A stretch of DNA of 21,477 bases, taken from positions 1 through 21,477 of the forward strand of contig JACKCN010000013.1 in assembly GCA_020634015.1 (NCBI GenBank), in the 5' to 3' direction. The translations under genes and the position numbers were made by a program. Origin of the DNA: Candidatus Delongbacteria bacterium (GTDB lineage: Bacteria > CAIWAD01). The notes beneath the pieces were generated by a model. The model saw only the letters and a list, made by a program, of their open reading frames with translations. It made no database searches and was not told where the DNA came from. This document shows, one piece after another, positions 1 through 7,915 of the stretch. Position 1 is the stretch's first letter. The number at the start of each line of letters is the position of its first letter.

Positions 1-513
1 CACGCTCCTGCTCGACCGTTCTGTCTCGATGGTTCCGCCACCGGAGTCAACGCTGTGATAGGGGATGCTGTCGATGCATTGACTGCATTCCATGCGGTCC
101 ATTCCACACTGTGTCACGACGTCTTCATTCACTGCGTGTGTGGCACTGTTCGCCATGAGTTTGCTTGGAATCGCAATGAGAAATGAATCTGAATCGAAAC
201 AGAATTGGTTCTTGCCCCTTCGGAATGTTTGGTGGAATTGAGTTCAATCCGTCGCGGTTCTTGATTTCGATACAAAGCAGATGGCACTTCATTCACGTCG
301 GATGGAATTCTGTGCAATTCCGCTGGAAATGCAGTCTGGCGGAAGCAGAAACATGCACTTGGGTGTGGCGCGGCATTTGCAGTCAATTGAATATCGCTCG
401 TTGCAGATTCGTTGAAGCGGTCTGCAGCAAATTGGAATCGCTTGTGAGAAATCCACGAATCAAGCCGGTCCGGTAATCCCGATCGTCGTTGACTGCAACT
501 GGAGGAAAACCCC
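1..513. other. Upstream stretch with no supportable gene
   Basis: No convincing gene is visible here. Open frames exist on both strands (for example 183-476 on the plus strand and 129-530 on the minus strand), but their translations are Arg/Ser/Trp-rich without a recognisable domain, and neither start has a good Shine-Dalgarno site. The frame beginning at base 1 stays open until a TGA at 181-183 and could be the tail of an upstream gene, but nothing in it is recognisable. The last part must hold the promoter and leader of the gene starting at 514, although I see no clear -35/-10 pair. Confidence 0.5.
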
Positions 514-2535
514 GTGAGGAAGCTCTCCATCTCTGTGATCCTGCTGTTCGCAGGCTGCGTGCTCGCTCCCGGAGTCGGCCACGCGCAGGAATCCGGGTCC
601 GTTGTGGGCTGGGGAAGCCAGGTGGTCGTGGCACAGGATGAGCTGGAGGGTCTTGTGGAACTGGCTGCTGGCAGCTACCACAGTCTGGGCCTGAAAGCAG
701 ACGGATCCATCACGGCCTGGGGACACAATCTGGCTGGTGAGTGCATTGTGCCATCACCCAACACGTCGTTCATTTCGATCGCTGCGGGAAACTCCTTCAG
801 CCTGGGCCTCAAGGCAGACGGGTCCATCATGGCCTGGGGGGGCAATTCTTCTGGAGAGCTTGATGTTCCGGATCCCAACGTGGGTTACGTCGCGATTGCG
901 GCGGGTTCTGTTCATTGTCTGGGTCTTCAGGCCGATGGGTCAATAACAGCATGGGGAGACAATTGGTTCGGCCAGATAGATGTTCCCGCACCCAACATGG
1001 ACTTCGTGGCGATTTCGGCCGGCAACACATTCAGCATGGGCCTCAAGGCCGATGGGGCCATCGTGGCCTGGGGATTCAACTTCCATGGAGAGTGCAATGT
1101 CCCGGAGCCCAATACGGACTTCATTGATCTCTCAAGTGGCGGTGGCCACAGCCTGGGCCTGAAGGCGGATGGGTGCATCGTTGCCTGGGGAAGCAATGAC
1201 TTCGGACAATGCGATGTTCCCGAACCCAATACGGACTTTGTCGCACTTGCGGCCGGTAACACATTCAGCCTGGGCCTGAAGGCCGATGGATCCATTGTAG
1301 CCTGGGGAAACGTTGGGTCGGTCCCTGCGCCCAACACGGAGTTCGTCGCGCTTGCGGCGGGAGATGAATTCAGTCTGGGCCTGAATGCCGACGGCTCCCT
1401 GGCGGCCTGGGGTTACAATTACTATGGACAGTGCAGTCTTCCTGTGCCCAATGTGGAGTTTGTCGCACTCGCCGCGGGGGAGGGCCACGGTCTGGGCCTC
1501 AGGACGGACGGATCCATCATTGCCTGGGGCGGCGATGGGTATGGCCAGTGCGATGTTCCCGCACCCAACGCGGATTTCATGGCACTTGCCCGGGGCAGGT
1601 ATCACAGTCTTGGCCTCAAGAATGACGGGTCGATTGTTGCCTGGGGAAACAATGAACACGGCCAGTGCGATGTACCCGAACCAAACACGGGATTCATCGC
1701 GCTTGAAGGCGGCATGGTCTGCAGCATGGGCCTGAAGGCGGATGGGTCCATCGTGGCCTGGGGAAGCAACCAGTATGGCCAGTGCGACATTCCATCACCC
1801 AACGAGGAGTTCGTGGCCATCGCACAGGGACACCGTCACAGTCTGGGTCTGAAGTCCGATGGCTCGATCGTGGCTTGGGGATCCAACAGTTCTGGTCAAT
1901 GCACTGTGCCCGAACCCAATACGGATTTTTCGGCCCTGGCAGGGGGCACCTCTCACAGTCTGGGTCTGAAGGCCGATGGATCCATCGTGGCCTGGGGCAA
2001 CAATCGATATGGCCAGTGCGTCGTTCCCGAACCGAACTCGGATTTCGTGGCACTTTCGGCGGGTACGGAACACAGCTTCGGCCTGAAAGCTGACGGATCG
2101 ATCGTGTCCTGGGGGCGCAACAACGTTGGCCAGGGCAGCGTCCCGACACCAAATTCGAATTTCCTGGCGATCGCGGCCGGTGGGGATTTCAGTCTGGGTA
2201 TTCAGTCAGCAAGTACCGGTATGGGCGAACCGGTTGTCGCTCGTGTACTTCCGGCCAGCCTGCGGATCCAATCCGTGTTTCCCAATCCTTTCAATCCTTC
2301 CACGACCATTTCCTTTGAAACACGGGCGGCGGGGCCGCTCTCTCTGGCCGTGTACGACATCGCCGGTCGCCGGGTGAGCTGGCGGGCTCTCGGCACTCTT
2401 TCCGCCGGAAGTCATCAAGTCAGCTGGGACGGTCTGACCGCAGACGGCTTGCCAGCCGCATCAGGCTGCTACTTCCTGCAGTTGCGGAATGCTTCAGGGG
2501 ACCTTCAGAGCAGGAAGTGTCTGCTCCTGAGGTGA
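514..2535 (+). CDS. Secreted RCC1-like repeat protein with C-terminal sorting domain
   Basis: The 673-residue product starts at GTG 514, chosen because GGAGG lies at 501-505 and a signal peptide begins at once (MRKLSISVILLFAG..., probable cleavage after GHA). Residues about 46-565 contain 13 copies of a 39-residue unit. Its consensus reads roughly as hydrophobic-ALAAG, then HSLGLKADGSIVAWG, then NNxxGQCDVPEPNTDF. This resembles RCC1/BNR-type beta-propeller repeats. A degenerate VVGWG element precedes the first copy. Residues 588-673 form a Secretion/FlgD-Ig-like C-terminal domain (FPNPFNPSTTISF, YDIAGRRV, ASGCYFLQL), the type used as a type IX secretion type A sorting signal in the FCB group. 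It is probably exported and attached to or released from the surface. The ligand is unknown. Several copies carry one Cys in GQC, so disulphides between blades are possible. Confidence 0.9.
   Translation: MRKLSISVILLFAGCVLAPGVGHAQESGSVVGWGSQVVVAQDELEGLVELAAGSYHSLGLKADGSITAWGHNLAGECIVPSPNTSFISIAAGNSFSLGLKADGSIMAWGGNSSGELDVPDPNVGYVAIAAGSVHCLGLQADGSITAWGDNWFGQIDVPAPNMDFVAISAGNTFSMGLKADGAIVAWGFNFHGECNVPEPNTDFIDLSSGGGHSLGLKADGCIVAWGSNDFGQCDVPEPNTDFVALAAGNTFSLGLKADGSIVAWGNVGSVPAPNTEFVALAAGDEFSLGLNADGSLAAWGYNYYGQCSLPVPNVEFVALAAGEGHGLGLRTDGSIIAWGGDGYGQCDVPAPNADFMALARGRYHSLGLKNDGSIVAWGNNEHGQCDVPEPNTGFIALEGGMVCSMGLKADGSIVAWGSNQYGQCDIPSPNEEFVAIAQGHRHSLGLKSDGSIVAWGSNSSGQCTVPEPNTDFSALAGGTSHSLGLKADGSIVAWGNNRYGQCVVPEPNSDFVALSAGTEHSFGLKADGSIVSWGRNNVGQGSVPTPNSNFLAIAAGGDFSLGIQSASTGMGEPVVARVLPASLRIQSVFPNPFNPSTTISFETRAAGPLSLAVYDIAGRRVSWRALGTLSAGSHQVSWDGLTADGLPAASGCYFLQLRNASGDLQSRKCLLLR
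649..2209 (+). repeat. Tandem 117-bp repeats inside the RCC1-like gene
   Basis: The codon for the Ala of the AWG motif recurs every 117 bp. It is at 715 in copy 1 and 832 in copy 2, and the Ser replacing it in copy 13 is at 2107. The distance from first to last is 1392 bp, which equals 12 x 117 minus 12. The missing 12 bp are in copy 6 (around 1306-1330), which has lost four residues between AWG and the VPAPN segment. Many copies are highly similar at the nucleotide level, so the array could expand or contract by recombination. Confidence 0.9.
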
Positions 2536-3014
2536 CCAGGCAACCGCAGAATCCAATCCTCGGATGGCCCTGCACCTCGTTACTCTGTCAGGTCCGGGTG
2601 ACCCAAAGCCAACACCGAACGACAGACATGGCAGGCATGATTCCGTGCATCGGGGCGGAATGATGCTTTGAGTGTCGCTCTGGCGGAAGTACTTTCGTCG
2701 TCCAACTATCAGGCCGAACGAAGTTAAATGCGAAACGGCCCGTCATGTGGCCGCAGCGCTTGCGTACCCGCATATGGGTACGGTAACGTTGAGTGGCTTC
2801 CCCTGGCTCCTCGGATTCAATTAGCGGAAGGCGCACAACTGGTCCTGGAATTCTGTTGTGTCATCAGGAGGTACCGATTTGCGCTGGTTTTAGAGCAAGG
2901 CAAGAATTTTGTAGGACACGGACGGACCCGAAGAGTCTGCTTACTCAATGTTGGGCGGACTGCAACTAAGAATGCGGTGCGATGGAGCGGTGAAAACGCG
3001 AGGAGAAGTGAAAG
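2536..3014. other. Spacer between the RCC1-like gene and the immunity operon
   Basis: This 479-bp stretch has no gene I can support. A frame at 2728-3018 is open but has no recognisable domain. It is the left border of the foreign-looking island and must contain the operon's promoter and leader. It contains a perfect hairpin at 2763-2782 and a weaker inverted pair CACAAC/GTTGTG around 2833-2860. No tRNA, insertion-sequence end or clear direct repeat marking an insertion site is visible. Confidence 0.5.
2763..2782. promoter_or_regulatory. Perfect inverted repeat upstream of the immunity operon
   Basis: CGTACCC (2763-2769) and GGGTACG (2776-2782) are perfect reverse complements separated by GCATAT. 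There is no T tract after it, so it is not a standard terminator. It lies about 230 bp before the TIR-SLOG start and could be an operator or a leader structure. Function is not shown. Confidence 0.35.
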
Positions 3015-5075
3015 ATGAGCGGAGTGAACCAACGCTTTCCGCTGCTCGTCCAGTTTGAGTTTCACCCGGAGTCGAAAGACGCTGCTGCCGCAGCGGCGTA
3101 CTTGCACGAGGTGCTGAACGCGGACCCGGCGGTACCGGGCCTTCAGATCCCGACTTGCTTCACGCCCAACGACGGCTCGGGAGAACCGCCCGAACCTGCA
3201 GTCGCCACCGAGGCTGACCGCGTGCTCGTGGTGTTGCTGGCGGATGACCATCTGGCGGTTTCTGCGAGCAAACGGACGAAGAGCGGAAGGAGGTGGGGCG
3301 AGTACGCAACCAAACTTCGCGAGATCACCGAGGCCGCTGGGCACCGCTTCATGCCAGTGCAGCTCACCGAGAGCGCGTGGCCAATCGACAAGCGGCTCGA
3401 CGACACGAACTTCCTTCGAGCATGGGCGATCGACGGGATCGAAGAGCGGCACAGTTTCATCGCGCGACGTCTCGTTCATCTTCTGATTCGAAGGCTACGG
3501 CCACACACTGAGAACGAGGACGGGCCGCCGGTCACGATCTTCCTCAGTCACACCAAAATGGACCTCGAGCACGAGCCGCGCGTCGTGAAGACGCTCCTCG
3601 CCCACTTGACGGCCACCCAGCCCGAGAAGACCTGGTTCGACAGTGGCGACATCTCGACAGGATCACGATTCGCGCACGAGATCGAGAAAGGGGTCAAGGA
3701 CTCTGCACTGCTGGCGATCGTGACCGACTCGTACTCGTCTCGTTCATGGTGCCGGAAGGAGGTGCTCCTCGCGAAGTACCATCAACGGCCGGTCGTCATC
3801 GTCGACGCCGTTCAGGAACGAGAGACTCGTCGCTTTCCGTACTCTGGCAACACGCCGGTCCTTCGCTGGAAAGCTCAGGACGCCCAGGGCGTCGTGGACC
3901 TCCTCCTTCGTGAGGTGCTCCGCCACGACTATGCCGAAGAGAGCCTAAAGCAGCGCAAGCGTGAAGGAGATGTGGTCCTGCCGACAGGCCCCGAGTTGGT
4001 GACCATCATTCACCACAGAAAGGAGAAGGACCAGCCCGTCGTCCTGTACCCGGATCCGCCCCTCGGGCCCGAGGAGCTGGAGGTGCTTGAGCGGTCGGGC
4101 GTGCGGGTCGAGACACCCCTGCAGCGCCACGCTCTTGCCCACGATCTTCGCAGCCGCAACCTCACGGTTGCATTGTCGGTGTCGGGCGCCGAGGACCTAG
4201 GCCGTTTCGGCCTTCGAAGCGCCCACCTGGACTCGATCCTCCTGGATTTGTCTCGTTACCTGCTCGTGGCTGGGGTCCGGCTGGCCTACGGCGGGCACCT
4301 CGGGCCCGAAAGTTACACGCTGCGTCTCGCTGACCTTCTCCGCGACCCGATCGTGGAGCAACTCCGAGGCATGCCGATCACGGAGCAGGTTGCTGCCGAG
4401 CTCGTTACGTACCTCCCGTGGCCGATGCTCGCCTCGGTTCGCGACGAGGCTCGCCTCGGTCCGCTAGTAGAGATGCTTCGTTGCGACCGACCGACGGACA
4501 TCGACGAATTGCTTGACTCTTCCTTCGTCGCGACGCCCGACGTCGAAGTTCCAGCCGACACACCTGATCGTCGCTTCGCGTGGTCCAGAGGGCTGACCGC
4601 GATGCGAGAGCGACAGACGACCGAGATGAGCGCGCGCGTCGTGGTTGGAGGAAAACTCGGGCGGCGAGACAGCCCCTACCTTGGCCGAATGCCGGGCGTC
4701 CTTGAGGAATCGCTCTTCGCGATTCGGGGGCAGCGCCCGGTCTACCTCATCGGTGCGTTCGGGGGCTGCGCGCGACTTGTGCTCGACGCGCTTGATGGGA
4801 TCGAGCGCGCTGAGCTGACCTCAGCGTACCATGAGGCGTTGCCGCACGCGCCCGAGCTGAAGAAGCTTTACGTGGACCGCGGCGTGAAGTGGGACAAATT
4901 CGAAAACATCGCCGCCGAGCTGAAAACGTGCGGCACCTCGGGGCTCAAGAATGGACTGTCCGTCGAGGAGAACCGTGAGCTCGCGACTTCGCGCTCAGCA
5001 GAGCGCATCGTCGAGTTGGTCCTTCATGGGCTGCAGCAACTCAACCAACCAGCAACCGCTGACAGCGGGGAGTAA
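3015..5075 (+). CDS. TIR-SLOG fusion protein, probable NAD-depleting immunity effector
   Basis: The 686-residue product starts at ATG 3015 behind AGGAG at 3001-3005. Residues about 172-268 are a TIR domain: strand A TIFLSHT (174-180), BB-loop-like WFDSGDISTGSRF (207-219), and SRSWCRKE, where E249 sits at the catalytic glutamate of TIR NADases. Residues about 382-600 look like a SLOG (LSDAT-like) nucleotide-binding domain: LTVALSVSGAEDLGRFGL (383-400), YGGHLG (425-430), VVVGGKLG (542-549) and PVYLIGAFGG (575-584). Residues 1-165 resemble a second, degenerate TIR-like fold (DRVLVVLLADDHL at 68-80) without the catalytic glutamate. In Thoeris, a SLOG domain on the effector binds a TIR-made ADP-ribose cyclic nucleotide. 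By analogy this protein would be the effector triggered by the small TIR proteins downstream. Domain assignment is from pattern recognition, and activity is inferred. Confidence 0.85.
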   Translation: MSGVNQRFPLLVQFEFHPESKDAAAAAAYLHEVLNADPAVPGLQIPTCFTPNDGSGEPPEPAVATEADRVLVVLLADDHLAVSASKRTKSGRRWGEYATKLREITEAAGHRFMPVQLTESAWPIDKRLDDTNFLRAWAIDGIEERHSFIARRLVHLLIRRLRPHTENEDGPPVTIFLSHTKMDLEHEPRVVKTLLAHLTATQPEKTWFDSGDISTGSRFAHEIEKGVKDSALLAIVTDSYSSRSWCRKEVLLAKYHQRPVVIVDAVQERETRRFPYSGNTPVLRWKAQDAQGVVDLLLREVLRHDYAEESLKQRKREGDVVLPTGPELVTIIHHRKEKDQPVVLYPDPPLGPEELEVLERSGVRVETPLQRHALAHDLRSRNLTVALSVSGAEDLGRFGLRSAHLDSILLDLSRYLLVAGVRLAYGGHLGPESYTLRLADLLRDPIVEQLRGMPITEQVAAELVTYLPWPMLASVRDEARLGPLVEMLRCDRPTDIDELLDSSFVATPDVEVPADTPDRRFAWSRGLTAMRERQTTEMSARVVVGGKLGRRDSPYLGRMPGVLEESLFAIRGQRPVYLIGAFGGCARLVLDALDGIERAELTSAYHEALPHAPELKKLYVDRGVKWDKFENIAAELKTCGTSGLKNGLSVEENRELATSRSAERIVELVLHGLQQLNQPATADSGE

Positions 5076-5080
5076 GGAGC

Positions 5081-5563
5081 ATGTCGGTCAAGAAGAACAT
5101 CTTCATCTCTCACGTCCACAAAGACGATTCCCTGCTGCCGAAGCTGAAAGACCTCATCTCGAAAGCAGGCATGGAAGTCCGCGACGGGTCGATCAACAGC
5201 GACAAGCCCAACGCGGCGTCGAACGAGGACTACATCAAGCGCGACATCCTCGCACCGCGGATCCAGTGGGCCAGCACGCTGGTCGTCCTGATCACCCATG
5301 ACACCGCCCAGAGCGATTGGGTAAACTGGGAGATCAAGTACGCCATCGAACAAGGGAAGAATGTCGTTGGCGTGTACGCTCAGGGCGCCACGGACGCTGA
5401 CATTCCCGAAGAGTTGGCAAAGCACGCTGCGGCCATCATCGGCTGGCAGAGCGACCGGATTGTCGACGCCATCAACGGCAACATCACTGGGTGGGACGAC
5501 CCAGCAACCGGGGCACCACGCACCACAGGGGCGTGGACGGTCAAGAGGTACAGCTGCGGATGA
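5081..5563 (+). CDS. ThsB-like TIR domain protein (first copy)
   Basis: This 160-residue protein starts 5 nt after the TIR-SLOG stop, with GGGGAG at 5067-5072 and AAGGAG at 5074-5079 ahead of it. It is a stand-alone TIR-like domain of the ThsB/DUF1863 type: NIFISHVHKD (6-15), then LVVLITHDTAQSDWVNWEI with E84 at the catalytic position, then GKNVVGVYA (92-100). ThsB proteins of Thoeris sense phage infection and convert NAD to a cyclic ADP-ribose isomer that acts as an alarm signal. The C-terminal 25 residues are Gly/Thr-rich and look unstructured. The stop overlaps the next start (ATGA at 5560-5563), so translation is coupled. Either a signal-producing TIR or a plain NADase is possible; the former is favoured by the SLOG partner. 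Confidence 0.85.
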   Translation: MSVKKNIFISHVHKDDSLLPKLKDLISKAGMEVRDGSINSDKPNAASNEDYIKRDILAPRIQWASTLVVLITHDTAQSDWVNWEIKYAIEQGKNVVGVYAQGATDADIPEELAKHAAAIIGWQSDRIVDAINGNITGWDDPATGAPRTTGAWTVKRYSCG

Positions 5564-6240
5564 AGCTCTACTCGTACGTCGTCGCGCGCGATTTCGGGTT
5601 CGCTCCGAACCCATTCTTCGGGTTCTGCACGTTGGCCACGTGCAAGCCAAAGATCCGCGAGCACGCATCCGTTGGAGATTGGGTCGTCGGCACCGGTGCA
5701 AAGGTCGCCTATGGGTACTCAGGCCGTCTCATATTTGCGATGCAGGTGAGCGAGGTCCTCGACTTTGACACGTACTGGAGCGACCCACGGTTTATCCAGA
5801 AGCGGCCGAACCTTACTGGCAGTCTGCAGGTCCTATACGGAGACAACATTTACCACCGTGTCGGCAAGCGTTGGGTGCAGGCCGATTCTCACCACAGCAA
5901 GGAGAAGGGCCGCATTGATAAGGACAACCTTGCGCGGGACACAGGCGTCGATCGTCTGCTCGTCGCGAGCAAGTTCGTCTACTGGGGGCTCTCAGCTCCG
6001 ACGATCCCGATGAGGTTCCGAGCGTTCGGCAAGGAGAAGGACGATATCTGCGCTGGCAGAGGCCATCGCGTGTTCCACAACGAGCTGCCCGCTGCGTTTG
6101 CGGCGTGGCTCAAGGAAGAGAACAAGTGGGGCGTCCATGGAGAGCCCTTGGAGTTCGCAAAGCACCAGCGTGCATCTTCGACGACGTCGAAGGAGACCCA
6201 GCCGCGCTCGAGGACGGCCCGTCGACGGAGCGCGCGATGA
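5560..6240 (+). CDS. Nmad2 (nucleotide modification associated domain 2) protein
   Basis: This 226-residue product begins at ATG 5560 inside an ATGA overlap. A longer reading from 5491 would overlap the TIR gene and adds no family residues. It matches the Nmad2 family as I recall it: MKLYSYVVARDFGFAPNP (1-18), FGFCTLATCKPKIRE (20-34), VGDWVVGTG (38-46), DPRFIQKRPN (75-84), GDNIYHR (94-100), QADSHHS (107-113), FVYWG (139-143) and a Cys/Arg-Gly-His cluster ICAGRGH (163-169). The family is named for its association with DNA or nucleotide modification genes in phages and conflict systems; its reaction is unknown. The last 25 residues are basic and Ser/Arg-rich, and overlap coding for the next gene's leader. 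Its place between a TIR gene and a MazG gene suggests a nucleotide-handling or modified-base-recognition role. That role is inference. Confidence 0.8.
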   Translation: MKLYSYVVARDFGFAPNPFFGFCTLATCKPKIREHASVGDWVVGTGAKVAYGYSGRLIFAMQVSEVLDFDTYWSDPRFIQKRPNLTGSLQVLYGDNIYHRVGKRWVQADSHHSKEKGRIDKDNLARDTGVDRLLVASKFVYWGLSAPTIPMRFRAFGKEKDDICAGRGHRVFHNELPAAFAAWLKEENKWGVHGEPLEFAKHQRASSTTSKETQPRSRTARRRSAR

Positions 6241-7376
6241 CGGCGGACGTCGAACGGGCTTGGCTCCTCGAGTTCGCTGCACTCGCAGCGAAGACGGACA
6301 AGTTCAAAGACAAGCCGGACCACGCGGCGCTGCTCGCTGCAGGTCTGTTCGGCGAAGCTGGAAGTGTCGTATCCGAACTCAAGAAGAAGCGCCGGGAACG
6401 CGAGGCCTACCCGGTTTACCGCGAGAGGATGGTCGAGGAGATCGGCGACTTCCTCTGGTACTTCGTGCGCCTCGCTGCGGTCGTCGCGCCCGGCCTGCTC
6501 GAAGAACTTCCCGTGCCGGGCAATGTCGTGCTTCCAGCGACAGACGGGCCTCAGCTCACGAGGCACCTCGACTTCGGAGTGGCAGTGGGCGAAGTCATTG
6601 CGGCGGTCAGCACATTGAAGAGCGAAGAAATGCGGACACGTCTGGGACGCACGTGGGCGTACCTGACAGTGCTCTGCAACGACGCGGACGTCTGTCTCCG
6701 CGACGCCGCTGAGCGCAACACGGCGAAGACCCGGAGCTGCTGGCCCCACGAGAAGGGCTACGCGCCCCTCTTTGACGACGCCTTCCCGGTGGAGGAGCAG
6801 CTCCCCCGACAGCTGAAGATTGATTTCCTAGAGCGGGCCCGCGGCAGCCACAAGGCCGTCATCCTTCGGTGTAACGACATCAATTTCGGCGACCGACTCA
6901 CCGACAACATCGGGGACCCCGACGGCTACCGCTTCCACGACATCTTCCACTTCGCCTACGCCGTGCATCTCGGGTGGTCGCCCGTCGTGCGTGCGCTCAT
7001 GCGAACGAAGCGCAAGAGCAACGCGAAGATTGACGAGGCGCAGGACGGCGCACGCGCTGGCATCATCGAGGAGGCTGTCTCCGCGATCGTCTTCAGCCGT
7101 GCCAAGCAGCTCAGGTTCTTCGAGGGGCTCGAACACGTCGACCTCGACCTTCTCAAAACGGTCAAGGAGTTTGTCGAGGGCTTCGAGGTCGAAACCGTTC
7201 CACTATGGCAGTGGGAGACCGCGATCCTCGACGGCTACCGCGTCTTTCGTTCGTTGTGCGCAGGTCTGGGAGGATGCGTCACGCTCGACCTCAGCGCCCG
7301 CCGACTTACCTACGCGCCCCCCGTCGCGAGCGACGACCAGTATCCGCTGCAGTCTACTTCGCAAGGAGCTCCATGA
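6237..7376 (+). CDS. MazG-like nucleotide pyrophosphohydrolase with MazG_C domain
   Basis: The 379-residue product starts at ATG 6237 in an ATGA overlap with the Nmad2 gene. The frame is open from 6105, but the extra residues only overlap Nmad2. Residues about 5-80 are an all-alpha MazG fold: GLFGEAGSVVSELKK (36-50) and VEEIGDFLWY (66-75). The classic EXXE-EXXD metal motif appears as E40-x-x-S43 ... E68-x-x-D71. The second Glu is Ser, while E47 lies one helical turn on and may substitute. Residues about 195-358 match the MazG C-terminal domain: DNIGDPDGYRFHDIFH (223-238), then LGWSPVVRALMRTKRKS (245-261), then a long helix with GARAGIIEEAVSA (271-283). MazG enzymes hydrolyse NTPs to NMP and PPi. 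Here it could clear modified or signalling nucleotides, which is inference. The stop overlaps the second ThsB-like gene. Confidence 0.82.
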   Translation: MTADVERAWLLEFAALAAKTDKFKDKPDHAALLAAGLFGEAGSVVSELKKKRREREAYPVYRERMVEEIGDFLWYFVRLAAVVAPGLLEELPVPGNVVLPATDGPQLTRHLDFGVAVGEVIAAVSTLKSEEMRTRLGRTWAYLTVLCNDADVCLRDAAERNTAKTRSCWPHEKGYAPLFDDAFPVEEQLPRQLKIDFLERARGSHKAVILRCNDINFGDRLTDNIGDPDGYRFHDIFHFAYAVHLGWSPVVRALMRTKRKSNAKIDEAQDGARAGIIEEAVSAIVFSRAKQLRFFEGLEHVDLDLLKTVKEFVEGFEVETVPLWQWETAILDGYRVFRSLCAGLGGCVTLDLSARRLTYAPPVASDDQYPLQSTSQGAP

Positions 7377-7915
7377 GTAACAGACACAATGTCTTCGTCA
7401 GCTATCATCACGCGCTCGACGAGGCGTACAAGATGATGTTCGAGCGATTTAGACACATCTTCGACGTCCTCGTCTCAGGATCGGTGGAAGATGGAGACAT
7501 CGACTCAAACCTGCCTGCCGAGACGATCCGCCAGAAGATCCGGGACGAGTACCTCCGCGATACCTCGGTCACGGTCGTCTTGATCGGTGCCGAGTCATGG
7601 CAACGGAAGCACATCGACTGGGAGATCGGTTCGTCGATTCGACAGACAGAGTACAATCCGCGCTCTGGCCTCTTTGGCATCTTGCTGCCCACGTACCCGC
7701 GAAATGCCCCAACGGAGTACAACCTGCACACGATTCCGCCGCGCCTATACGACAACATCAAGTGCGAGTTCGCAACCATCTACAATTGGTCCGACAACCC
7801 GACGACTGTCCAAGGCTGGATTCACGACGCCTACCTGCGGAAGAGCACAAAGCAGCCCGACAACTCCCGAGCGACGTTTAGAAAGAATCGCACGGGGGCC
7901 GCATGGACCGACTGA
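7373..7915 (+). CDS. ThsB-like TIR domain protein (second copy)
   Basis: The 180-residue protein starts at ATG 7373 (ATGA overlap with the MazG gene, AAGGAG at 7363-7368). The open frame extends back to 7205 but that part is antagonised by MazG coding. It is a ThsB/DUF1863-type TIR: NVFVSYHHALDEAYK (6-20), TSVTVVLIGAESWQRKHIDW with E84 directly after as the catalytic glutamate, and LFGILLPTYP (100-109). The latter part TIPPRLYDNI and ATIYNWSDNP is typical of this group. It differs strongly from the first copy at 5081, so the two are not a recent duplication. Like ThsB it probably makes an NAD-derived signal, possibly with a different trigger. Its last 13 bases overlap the start of the decayed gene downstream. 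Confidence 0.87.
   Translation: MSNRHNVFVSYHHALDEAYKMMFERFRHIFDVLVSGSVEDGDIDSNLPAETIRQKIRDEYLRDTSVTVVLIGAESWQRKHIDWEIGSSIRQTEYNPRSGLFGILLPTYPRNAPTEYNLHTIPPRLYDNIKCEFATIYNWSDNPTTVQGWIHDAYLRKSTKQPDNSRATFRKNRTGAAWTD

Noticed and set aside
183..476. 97-residue plus-strand open frame, and the opposing 133-residue minus-strand frame
   Set aside because: No Shine-Dalgarno site, no recognisable domain, and unusual Trp/Arg/Ser composition; the two overlap each other.
2700..2956. Heptamers resembling integron attC boxes: GTCCAAC (2700-2706), GTTAAAT (2723-2729), GTTGGGC (2950-2956)
   Set aside because: They fit the RYYYAAC/GTTRRRY patterns individually, but the spacings are wrong (first pair too close, outer pair about 240 bp apart) and no imperfect L-box pairing joins them. 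No second site flanks the right edge.
2817..3479. 220-residue minus-strand open frame over the TIR-SLOG start
   Set aside because: Antisense shadow of a strongly supported gene in GC-rich sequence; no domain.
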